A stretch of 15,170 nucleotides of DNA from CAYXTW01 sp964452645 (GTDB lineage: Bacteria > Zixibacteria > MSB-5A5 > GN15 > PGXB01): the NCBI GenBank assembly GCA_964452645.1, contig CAYVMO010000049.1, forward strand, positions 1-15,170. The letters run 5' to 3'. Position 1 is the stretch's first letter; every line of letters starts with the position of its first letter. The notes under the pieces were generated by a model that did not search any database, was not told the DNA's origin, and saw only the letters and a program-made list of their open reading frames with translations. Made by a program: the position numbers and the translations under genes. This document shows, in pieces, positions 6,317-13,136 of this stretch.

Positions 6317-6841
6317 TTACCTTCGGCCATCGACGGAATTTCTTTTGTAATAGACATATTTATTCAAAATCTTTTTAAGTTGCTCGTCAAATGATGCAAT
6401 CTTCGGCGGAATCATTTCCAATTCGGCGGAACTGAAGTGGTCGACAAGATATTCTCGCGAGATAAATTCGATCCCGATCAGCCATTCGCCGCTGTCGGCA
6501 TCGGCTCTTTTAACCAGACCGATCACTTTATCGATGACCTCAACTTCCTGTAGGGACATTTTCATAATAAGAAGAGTACCCTCCTCCAGGGGCGCCTCGC
6601 TTGAAATGAGAATGCCGCCAGCCGAGATATTCAGGATCGATCCGTTATATGTTTGACCGTCCGAGCGCGTTCGGAATCCGTTTTCACGATCTCTTAAGAT
6701 CATAAAAGTTATCGGCTCCGATATTTCCAGCCGAATATAACGTCGTGAACGGTCCTCATATAATTTGAACGGTTTTTTGACCGAGACGACGTTGTCGCCG
6801 GTTTCGATTTCCGAAATGATTTTGGATCGAGTTTCTTCCAT
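6317..6841 (-). CDS. PilZ domain protein, third of three tandem copies
   Basis: A 174-residue PilZ protein, predicted to bind cyclic di-GMP and pass the signal to flagella or other targets. The two family binding motifs are intact: RxxxR at R33-R37 (RRYIR) and the [D/N]xSxxG motif at N71, S73 and G76 (NISAGG). The barrel spans about 32-130. It lacks the N-terminal YcgR-like domain of about 100 residues found in its two upstream paralogues, having only about 30 polar residues instead. The C-terminal extension (about 140-165) repeats their motif: a Pro-Pro, then FD, then a basic amphipathic helix ending in aromatic residues (KYVYY). An AAAGGAG ribosome site lies 8 bases before the ATG. The gap to the previous PilZ gene is 13 bases. 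Confidence 0.9.
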   Translation of the reverse strand: MEETRSKIISEIETGDNVVSVKKPFKLYEDRSRRYIRLEISEPITFMILRDRENGFRTRSDGQTYNGSILNISAGGILISSEAPLEEGTLLIMKMSLQEVEVIDKVIGLVKRADADSGEWLIGIEFISREYLVDHFSSAELEMIPPKIASFDEQLKKILNKYVYYKRNSVDGRR

Positions 6842-6854
6842 GATTGTTTCTCCT

Positions 6855-7589
6855 TTATTTTATCTTTCCATATTTTTCAATCAAAAAGGCGGCCAGGTTT
6901 TTTCTGATGATACTGTCAAAAGTAAAAATCCTGGGCGGCAAATTCCGTATAAGTACACCGGGCAGTCTTTTTTTATAATTTTCTTTGATTATAAATTCAA
7001 CGCCGCTGTAATAATTTTTATTCTCCGCCTGGCAGTGACGAATATCTCCGAGCATCAGGACCGGAATATCAAATCCGTCAAGTTCCATATGGAGTATCAT
7101 AAAAAACTCGTTCGTCAGATTAATCGGAATCTCGACCAGCATACCGCCGCCGCAAATATTAACCGTCTCGGTTTTAAACCAGCGGAGTTTGCTTAAGCGC
7201 GTCGAGGAAATACCGGAGTTGTCAAAAAATGCGAGTCTGACATCCAGTCCAAACTGAACGCGAACGAATTTTCGCCTGACCTCCGGAAAAATGGTCGTGG
7301 CGATCGGTATTTGAATCCGGCCCTCATTCGGTTTTGACAACAATGATGAAAAAACAACCTGCTCGCCCTTGTACCTGAGCGTGACCTCGATATTCTGATT
7401 ACCGATTAGCTGATTAATCATCCCCGAGGATCCGGACCTGTCCAGAACCAAATTCCCGCCGCTGACGCTGACTATCCGGGAATCCAATAAGCGCCCCGGA
7501 AATTGTTCGGTTTTTATGCGAACATCCTGGCCTATCAGGGCCGACTGATCGATATCTTTGCCGTTAATTACTGCTTTTTTCGTTGGCAT
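6855..7589 (-). CDS. PilZ domain flagellar-brake-like protein, second of three tandem copies
   Basis: A 244-residue protein with a YcgR-N-like beta domain (about 15-100) followed by a PilZ barrel (about 104-200) and a C-terminal extension. Such proteins bind c-di-GMP and adjust flagellar motor output or switching. The RxxxR motif is present at R106-R110 (RRKFVR). The second motif reads NICGGG (144-149), so the usual Ser is a Cys. Binding may be kept, weakened or altered. The C-terminal part has the LPPRIFTFD segment followed by a helix, as in its neighbours. Its ATG overlaps the stop codon of the first PilZ gene (TGATG), so the two are translationally coupled and probably made in similar amounts. 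Confidence 0.9.
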   Translation of the reverse strand: MPTKKAVINGKDIDQSALIGQDVRIKTEQFPGRLLDSRIVSVSGGNLVLDRSGSSGMINQLIGNQNIEVTLRYKGEQVVFSSLLSKPNEGRIQIPIATTIFPEVRRKFVRVQFGLDVRLAFFDNSGISSTRLSKLRWFKTETVNICGGGMLVEIPINLTNEFFMILHMELDGFDIPVLMLGDIRHCQAENKNYYSGVEFIIKENYKKRLPGVLIRNLPPRIFTFDSIIRKNLAAFLIEKYGKIK

Positions 7590-8338
7590 CAGATTATGCC
7601 TTTCTGGCGTTCTTTAACCTGTTCATCAAAAACGTATCGGACCATTCGATTGCGAACCGTATCGTCAAACCGCTTTACCGCGGGCGGTAATCTCCTGATT
7701 TCTTCCGGTCGGAAGTGCTTTAATAACATATCTTTAGTAATGAATTCCATGCCGCCGAAGCGAAAGTCTTCCCGGGCAAAAATTCGCCGGCAAATCGCCA
7801 CCACATAATGGGGAAGAGCGATTATATCATATTCATTAATTCGCATTAGAAGAATATCCCCGTCTCTTATGTCGTCATCTACTCTCACAGAGATTCCACC
7901 CGCGGAGATATCCCGGGAATAAGAATTGTGCCATGTGAGCGAATCTAACAGAAATCCGGATGATAAATTTTTCAGCAGGGAATATATCAGATCGATTCTT
8001 TTAAGAATACGGACGAACTCTCTTCGTTGGACTCTTTCGATTCTCCCCAACGAAAACAGATGAACTCTGCCGTCCGTATCGCCCGGGATCGGCCTGAGTA
8101 TCGCGGCGAATCTGTACATGGCGTCGGTTCGGCTGTACTGAATATATACGCGCGCATTTGATCTGAGAAGACTGGTGCCATTGATAAAATCGGGTCGCGA
8201 GGCAATCAGCCCGTCTCTTCTAATGTCCTCGATGCGGGAGATATAGACTCCTTGTTTATCAGCTTCATTGAGAATTATTTCGACCTTGTCCCAGATGCTG
8301 ACAAATTTATCTTTTTTTATTCGGCGAATATTAGGCAT
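7589..8338 (-). CDS. PilZ domain flagellar-brake-like protein, first of three tandem copies
   Basis: A 249-residue protein with an N-terminal YcgR-N-like beta domain (about 13-100), a PilZ barrel (about 104-203) and a C-terminal extension. Both c-di-GMP motifs are intact: R106-R110 (RREFVR) and D143, S145, G148 (DISAGG), with FGGMEFI closing the barrel. The extension (about 208-240) reads RRLPPAVKRFDD followed by a basic helix, matching the other two copies. An insertion between the two motifs (about 115-138, LIYSLLKNLSSGFLL) is longer than usual and hydrophobic, and might be a contact surface. It follows the DUF2225 gene by 16 bases and lacks a clear ribosome site, having only an AGAAAAG stretch upstream, so re-initiation from the upstream gene is likely. 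Confidence 0.9.
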   Translation of the reverse strand: MPNIRRIKKDKFVSIWDKVEIILNEADKQGVYISRIEDIRRDGLIASRPDFINGTSLLRSNARVYIQYSRTDAMYRFAAILRPIPGDTDGRVHLFSLGRIERVQRREFVRILKRIDLIYSLLKNLSSGFLLDSLTWHNSYSRDISAGGISVRVDDDIRDGDILLMRINEYDIIALPHYVVAICRRIFAREDFRFGGMEFITKDMLLKHFRPEEIRRLPPAVKRFDDTVRNRMVRYVFDEQVKERQKGII

Positions 8339-8354
8339 TGTCTATATTGCTTTT

Positions 8355-9530
8355 CTACACCTTGGCCAGATTTTCCCGTCCCTGTTCAATTGCCAACTCG
8401 AGAATTTTTTTCGCCAGAGCTGTGCGGCTCTGGTCCTGCCGGTTTTTGTGAATGAATTCCTGACCGGAGCGAATAGTCTTGTTGAAATATTCTCTCGCCT
8501 GATCATATCTACCGATTCGGCGGGAAAGCTCGGCAATCATATACAGCGCCTGGATCTGCTGATTACCCTCGCCGACGCCCCGACCATCTTCATACATCCG
8601 AACATAATATTTCACGGCATATTCCAGAGCGCTCTTTTCATTCAGAGGAATAGCTTCACGCCTGGTGGCCAGTTTGCTGAGAAAATCGTAAAACGACCGG
8701 TGCTCATGAAATCCGGTCAGGATATCATCTCCCGACGAGCCCAGAGCGAGTTTCTTATGCTCGGCGGCAATCAACTCCAGCGATTCTATTTTACCGTCGA
8801 CCAAAGAAAACAATTCATCCAGTGAAGTTACTTCGGATAAATACTTATCCCGAACCGGGTACAAAATCGACTTCAACTCCGCCGAAAGTCCGTCGTCGGC
8901 AAACTGGCTGGAGATTAAATTCTTTAAAACTTTGGCACTGTAATGAGTTTTTTCTATCTCGGATTTCAGATTGTTGATCTTATTGTCGACTTCGATCAGG
9001 TAACCTTTGACGGCCTGGAGATTCGGGTTCTCACTGCGTTCCATATCCCGGAAAAGCCAGCCGATCCTCAGATAAAAGCGGCCCAAATCAAGATCGCTTA
9101 CATTATCGTTGAACGATTCGTCGAGAATCGCCAGAATCAATTTCAGGATGGCGGTTTCAGACGGATGCCGTCTGGGATCAAGCTCCGCACCGATCATTTT
9201 GAGAATCGAGTCGCCCTCGGCGAGAGCCTGCAGATGGCGTTCTTTGACTATTTTTAGGCGATACGTTTTAAAATAGGCATCTTTTTTCCAATCTTTATAA
9301 CTGTTACCAAATTCGCGGGTATAAAAGCAGTTGGAACAGGTCGCGGTAAAGAATAGCAGTGGATTGAAAGCCTGAAATCGGGGATTGCGCCAGATTATAT
9401 CGGTCGGGCAAAAGTCGGTATCGCGATCGCGCTCAGTGTATGCCCCTAATCGAATCGTTTCGTACTCGTTAAGAGTCTTGCAAATGGGGCATTCGATTTT
9501 GGTCAGGAAAAATGGTGATTCAGATGTCAT
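8355..9530 (-). CDS. DUF2225 family protein: zinc-ribbon head with helical repeats
   Basis: A 391-residue cytoplasmic protein that I assign to DUF2225 from its N-terminus: a CPIC pair at C14/C17, a lone C41 and a second CSNC pair at C65/C68, likely one zinc-binding module, with an aromatic-rich segment FQAFNPLLFFTATC between. The remainder is alpha-helical; a TPR-like pair of helices near 315-350 (ALYMIAELSRRIGRYDQAREYF) fits the family's usual C-terminal repeats. The function of the family is not established. Position inside the flagellar operon, between a membrane protein and PilZ genes, suggests a role as an assembly factor or adaptor. The start is certain: an ideal GGAGGT lies 6 bases before the ATG, which shares one base with the preceding stop codon (TAATG). 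Confidence 0.88.
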   Translation of the reverse strand: MTSESPFFLTKIECPICKTLNEYETIRLGAYTERDRDTDFCPTDIIWRNPRFQAFNPLLFFTATCSNCFYTREFGNSYKDWKKDAYFKTYRLKIVKERHLQALAEGDSILKMIGAELDPRRHPSETAILKLILAILDESFNDNVSDLDLGRFYLRIGWLFRDMERSENPNLQAVKGYLIEVDNKINNLKSEIEKTHYSAKVLKNLISSQFADDGLSAELKSILYPVRDKYLSEVTSLDELFSLVDGKIESLELIAAEHKKLALGSSGDDILTGFHEHRSFYDFLSKLATRREAIPLNEKSALEYAVKYYVRMYEDGRGVGEGNQQIQALYMIAELSRRIGRYDQAREYFNKTIRSGQEFIHKNRQDQSRTALAKKILELAIEQGRENLAKV

Positions 9531-9961
9531 TATATTACCTCCCTGCTCCTTTCCGGATAACCTCCGCTTTCCGCGGATGACGGCCGATCGGCATCAGGCA
9601 GCGTCCGTTTCTGGATGCTGCGGCTGTTCGATAACATTTTTTTTGCCAGGTTGATTGCTCTTCGACGATTCGGTGAATTACGGTCTTCAGCCGGTTTTAT
9701 AGGATCAGAATATTTATTATGATTCCAGTCTATTCCCTTTAAATCGATGTATTCGGCCGAATCATTGTCCAATTCCGACCGCTTCGCCGCTGAATCCGTA
9801 TTTATCTTAATCGCAGGCGCATTCTGCGCGGCGGGGGCAAGTTTTTCCTTTCGCCCCGAAAAGAAAGAACGAATCAATATCATTAATGCGCCGGCCGAGA
9901 TAAAGCCGGCGATATTGAGTCCGATATTTAATAATTGCAGTGATGAAATTCCTATTTCCAT
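9530..9961 (-). CDS. Single-pass membrane protein with disordered cytoplasmic tail
   Basis: A 143-residue protein that I do not recognise by family. It has one hydrophobic segment at about 8-31 (LQLLNIGLNIAGFISAGALM) followed by a basic stretch (RSFFSGRKEK), which predicts that the long C-terminal part is cytoplasmic. The tail is mostly low-complexity and polar, with two islands likely to be functional: EYIDLKGIDW (70-79) and the basic helix RRRAINLAKKML (99-110). Such a layout is common for membrane tethers that recruit cytoplasmic partners. A strong AAGGAG site lies 5 bases before the ATG, and the gene sits 12 bases after the small charged protein. A flagellar-pole or export-gate tether is a reasonable guess from its neighbours, but not shown. 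Confidence 0.8.
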   Translation of the reverse strand: MEIGISSLQLLNIGLNIAGFISAGALMILIRSFFSGRKEKLAPAAQNAPAIKINTDSAAKRSELDNDSAEYIDLKGIDWNHNKYSDPIKPAEDRNSPNRRRAINLAKKMLSNSRSIQKRTLPDADRPSSAESGGYPERSREVI

Positions 9962-9973
9962 ATTGTCTCCTTA

Positions 9974-10279
9974 TCATGCTTTCAGATCAAGATGCTCCGG
10001 TGGATTTTCATCGGTGCCTTCCTGATCATCATCATCCGGTTCCTTTTCGCTTTTTTTATATTTTTTCTTGTCCTCTTCTTTGGGCTTATCCTTGCTGATA
10101 ACGAGCAAATCGCTTTTTTCAGCTTCCTTTGTTTTTTCGGCGTCCCCGGTGGTTTTTTCTTTCAGAATCGACTGCGCCTGGCGCTGCTCCATCTCGGAAC
10201 CGGCCTTCTGGATTTGATACATTTTTCCGACCAGTTCAGCTTTTGAGAGTGTATCCGCGATTTCCAACGGGTCTGCCAC
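9974..10279 (-). CDS. Small charged protein of unknown function downstream of fliA
   Basis: A 101-residue protein with no recognised family. Residues about 3-42 form an amphipathic helical region (LEIADTLSKAELVGKMYQIQ), and the rest is a very charged, probably disordered tail of alternating Lys, Glu and Asp runs ending in EHLDLKA. There is no signal peptide or membrane segment. The GTG start at 10279 shares a base with the fliA stop (TAGTG) and has a good AAGGAGG site 9 bases upstream, so translation is well supported despite the odd composition. The position directly after the sigma factor might suggest an anti-sigma partner like FlgM, but no FlgM signature is visible. Treat it as hypothetical. 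Confidence 0.72.
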   Translation of the reverse strand: MADPLEIADTLSKAELVGKMYQIQKAGSEMEQRQAQSILKEKTTGDAEKTKEAEKSDLLVISKDKPKEEDKKKYKKSEKEPDDDDQEGTDENPPEHLDLKA

Positions 10280-11169
10280 TAACCGACCCCTCCTTGTTCA
10301 CACAGGATATAGCGTTCTTTTATCATGCCGCGCAATTTCAGGACCGCCTTGGTATGAATCTGCGAAACCCTGGATTCAGAAATTGACATCACTTCGCCGA
10401 TTTCTTTAAGCGTTAATTCCTCGAAATAGTAAAGCGCGATAACCAGTTTTTCCTGCTCGGTTAGCCGATCGATGGCGGTGACCAGAAAAGCTCTCAGTTC
10501 GCCTTTTTCAAGGTCACCTAAGGCCGACAGACGACCATCGTCGCTAACCGTTTCAATTCGCGGGACCTGGTGGTTGTCTTCCTCTTTATAAATCGTTTCA
10601 TCGAGAGACAACAAAGTCGATCCGCAGACATCGCCTTTGGCGGCGTTTAATTCTTCAATAGTACAGCCTATTTTGCGCGCCAGTTCAACTTCTGTCGGCC
10701 GGCGACCGGATTCACTTTCGAAGGCGGTCACGGCCCGTTCGATTTCGCGCGATTTAGCCCTTGTCGATCGGGGCACCCAGTCAAGTGCGCGCAGCTCATC
10801 GAGTATTGCTCCCCGGATACGCGGCACGGCATAAGTTTCGAATTTCACACCCCGCCCGGGATCGAAATTCCGAAAGGCCTCGACCAGACCGATGACACCA
10901 GTATTAATCAAATCCGATAGCTCAACCGACCTTGGAAAACCGATGGCCATTCTGCCGGCAACATTCCGCACTAATGGAAGGTATTGTCTTAGCAGTTTGG
11001 CGCGAGCCTCCGGGTCGCCCCGCAATTGATAGCGATGCCAGTCGATCGACAAATCGAGTCTTTTTCTGGCTGCTATGGAATTTCCGTTACCAGGGCTGAC
11101 CTGAACTCGCTTCAAAGTCGTCTTCTTTTTGCTAATCTGTTTTGTGCTTACTCTCCGTATGCTAACCAT
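10279..11169 (-). CDS. fliA: RNA polymerase sigma factor for flagellar operon (sigma-28, FliA/WhiG type)
   Basis: A 296-residue alternative sigma factor that directs transcription of late flagellar and chemotaxis genes. Region 2 lies at about 50-135, with the FliA-type core DLINTGVIGLVEAFRNFDP and KFETYAVPRIRGAILDELR leading to DWVPRS. Region 3 is at about 137-190, and region 4 at about 232-282 with the helix-turn-helix LTLKEIGEVMSISESRVSQIH. Sigma region 1 is absent, as usual for the group. About 35 extra basic residues at the N-terminus (rich in K, R, S and T) precede region 2, longer than typical FliA of about 240-260 residues; no better internal start is visible. An AAGGA site lies 12 bases before the ATG. 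The gene follows flhG by 34 bases, the usual flhF-flhG-fliA order. No anti-sigma gene flgM is identifiable in the window. Confidence 0.95.
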   Translation of the reverse strand: MVSIRRVSTKQISKKKTTLKRVQVSPGNGNSIAARKRLDLSIDWHRYQLRGDPEARAKLLRQYLPLVRNVAGRMAIGFPRSVELSDLINTGVIGLVEAFRNFDPGRGVKFETYAVPRIRGAILDELRALDWVPRSTRAKSREIERAVTAFESESGRRPTEVELARKIGCTIEELNAAKGDVCGSTLLSLDETIYKEEDNHQVPRIETVSDDGRLSALGDLEKGELRAFLVTAIDRLTEQEKLVIALYYFEELTLKEIGEVMSISESRVSQIHTKAVLKLRGMIKERYILCEQGGVG

Positions 11170-11203
11170 ATGGATGCTATTTCCTTATATCGGCTTTTGC
11201 CGT

Positions 11204-12022
11204 TTAAGAGTTTATACTTCTTTCTGCTTCGATTTGTGAGGACAAATCATTCTCTAAGTCGTTTTCTGTTAAAAGCTTGCACAGTTTCAAAAATTGCTCA
11301 GTTACCTCCGAATCGGCCGCAGTTTCAAACAATGACTTCTGTTTCTTGACCGATTCGATAACGCGTTCGTCATCAACAACATAACCGCCGTCGAGCGGCC
11401 GCTTTTGCAGGAAGCGCTCGGACACGGCCGAAAACTTCCGGTAGACGTACTCATATTCGGTGCCGTCTTTTACTTGATTCGCAAGAAGATAAACCGGATT
11501 TTTATATCCTGAGACGGCCAAATACTTGAATAAGCCGTATCCATCAGCAATCGAGGTCAATTCAGGATTGACAATTATCAGATTCAAATCGGAAACTCCA
11601 GCGCATAAATCAATAAGGCCCAGCAGCGAGGAAGGGGTGTCGATTAGAATAAGATCGTAAGCTGCAAAGAGGGTTTTGCCTTTTCTGAGAAATTTTTCGA
11701 ATTCAGAGCGGTTTGGTTCCTTGTTCAAAGTCGGAGATGCCGGGGAGGGGAGAAGATGCAATCGATCGTTAAGCGATACTAAAGCTTCCGGCAATTGACT
11801 CTCATTATAGACGATATCGACCAGGTTCAATTTTGGGAGAACATTGGCCAGAATATGAATATTTCCGAAATACCAGTCGCAATCGATAATCAAACAGCGT
11901 TGTCCCTGCCGGGCGGCTGCCGTGGCAAGGTTGTATGTAATAACCGATTTGCCGACCCCTCCTTTCCCGGAAAGGACCGATATAATCAGCGGTTTTTCAA
12001 TTATGTTGATTCGCTTTTCCAT
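11204..12022 (-). CDS. flhG: MinD/ParA-like ATPase FlhG (flagellar number regulator)
   Basis: A P-loop ATPase of about 272 residues that partners FlhF to set the number and place of flagella. The deviant Walker A motif SGKGGVGKS (18-26, signature Lys20 and Lys25), the switch I aspartates D47/D49 (IDCDW) and a Walker B-like LILIDTPSS with D128 are visible, so ATP binding and dimerisation look intact. Two differences from typical FlhG stand out. The N-terminus has only a short MEKRINIIEKP before the first strand, with no DQAxxLR activator segment, and the C-terminal end is acidic rather than an obvious membrane-targeting amphipathic helix. I chose the ATG at 12022 (GAGGGGGG site 8 bases upstream, one base after the flhF stop) over a GTG at 12031 that would touch the ribosome site. 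Confidence 0.93.
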   Translation of the reverse strand: MEKRINIIEKPLIISVLSGKGGVGKSVITYNLATAAARQGQRCLIIDCDWYFGNIHILANVLPKLNLVDIVYNESQLPEALVSLNDRLHLLPSPASPTLNKEPNRSEFEKFLRKGKTLFAAYDLILIDTPSSLLGLIDLCAGVSDLNLIIVNPELTSIADGYGLFKYLAVSGYKNPVYLLANQVKDGTEYEYVYRKFSAVSERFLQKRPLDGGYVVDDERVIESVKKQKSLFETAADSEVTEQFLKLCKLLTENDLENDLSSQIEAERSINS

Positions 12023-12023
12023 T

Positions 12024-13136
12024 TTATTCACCCCCCTCGATTTTCAGAAGGCGCCTCGCTATAACATCCGGGTCGGCTGTGAATAATCGGCCTATTTTTC
12101 CCGGCGTGTTTGTAACAAAGGCCACCGGCCGGTTCAGATATTCGGCCATAGCCATTATCCCGCCCCAGCGGCCGGTTTCATCGAGATGAGTGGCGATAAG
12201 GTAGGTGGGTGTAAAACTTTCGTAGGTATTCACGGCGTCAATAAGGTCGCAGGTTCGACTGCATATGGAAAAAACAAAAAACAGCATATTGGGGCTGATT
12301 GTATTCAATTTCTTAAGCAAGTCGGAATTCGGTTCGCCGGGCATGATCGGAGGCGTGTCTATCAGCAGAACAGAGCCGTCATCGGTACTAATGTGTGATT
12401 TTATTTCGTTCGACAGGGGAGAGGCGAAGATTTCGATTTCGTTATTATCATTTTTTTTGCTGTTTATATTTTCAAGAGATGTCAATCTGACCTTCAAACC
12501 TGATTGAATCGTTATCTGAGCCGCTAACCTGGCCATCACCGATGACTTGCCGCTTCCGCTCGGACCGACGAAGGCTATTTTCATGCCGGGCTGAATTCTT
12601 ATTGATTGCGTGCATAGTGGTTTTAATTCGCTTCTTAATCTGTCATAGGCGATTTGCTCGGCGTTTTCGGCGATACTGCCGGCACCGGTGATGTTCCGAT
12701 GGATACGCACGGCGATTTCTTCGGGAAGGTCAGCATCAAGCAGATTTAAAAGGACAGGCCTGACGCTTTCATCTATTTTTCCGAAAACACCGGAATAACG
12801 GTGCGCGGTGAGAATATGATTCAGTGTTTTATCGATTCGATTTAAAGCCGAATCACTTTCGATATTTACTTTTTCTGGACCAGTCATACCTGATGTGAGA
12901 TCATCCTTCGATTCGACAGAAGAGATTTTGTCGACATCGAAATTGCACTTGAGCTTTCGGAAATCGGCGATCTTATCATCGATACAAGCAGTAACTTCCA
13001 CGCGTCCTTCGGGCAATTCGATCTCGCCTTCAGCAGTGACCTTGGTGTTCAGGACGACGGCGTCACCACCCATTTCCTCTCTGATTTTCTTCAACGCCGC
13101 GGCCACCGTAGGTGCCGTATAAGATTTAATTATCAT
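12024..13136 (-). CDS. flhF: FlhF, SRP-type GTPase homologue with eroded GTPase motifs
   Basis: A 370-residue homologue of FlhF, the third SRP-family GTPase, which recruits early flagellar parts to the cell pole. The N-terminal B region opens with the family hallmark MIIKSYTAPTVAAALKKI and GGDAVVLNTK; an N-domain-like helical part spans about 95-175 and the G domain about 180-365. The P-loop is present (GPSGSGKSS, 191-199). Elsewhere the G domain departs from the family: the DTYRIGA segment after beta-2 is missing (SLENINSKKNDN), DTAG reads DTPP (260-263), TKLDE reads THLDE (316-320), and the GQxVPxD segment is replaced near 343-355. Identity as FlhF is secure from the B region and from its place between flhA and flhG, but GTP hydrolysis and FlhF dimerisation are doubtful. 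It overlaps the flhA end by 11 bases, with a GAGG site 8 bases upstream of its ATG. Confidence 0.93.
   Translation of the reverse strand: MIIKSYTAPTVAAALKKIREEMGGDAVVLNTKVTAEGEIELPEGRVEVTACIDDKIADFRKLKCNFDVDKISSVESKDDLTSGMTGPEKVNIESDSALNRIDKTLNHILTAHRYSGVFGKIDESVRPVLLNLLDADLPEEIAVRIHRNITGAGSIAENAEQIAYDRLRSELKPLCTQSIRIQPGMKIAFVGPSGSGKSSVMARLAAQITIQSGLKVRLTSLENINSKKNDNNEIEIFASPLSNEIKSHISTDDGSVLLIDTPPIMPGEPNSDLLKKLNTISPNMLFFVFSICSRTCDLIDAVNTYESFTPTYLIATHLDETGRWGGIMAMAEYLNRPVAFVTNTPGKIGRLFTADPDVIARRLLKIEGGE

Noticed and set aside
8268..8825. Plus-strand open frame of 185 residues
   Set aside because: It lies antisense to the DUF2225 and first PilZ genes, shows no recognisable domain, and opposes the direction of the whole operon. 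The frame is a by-product of codon use on the other strand.
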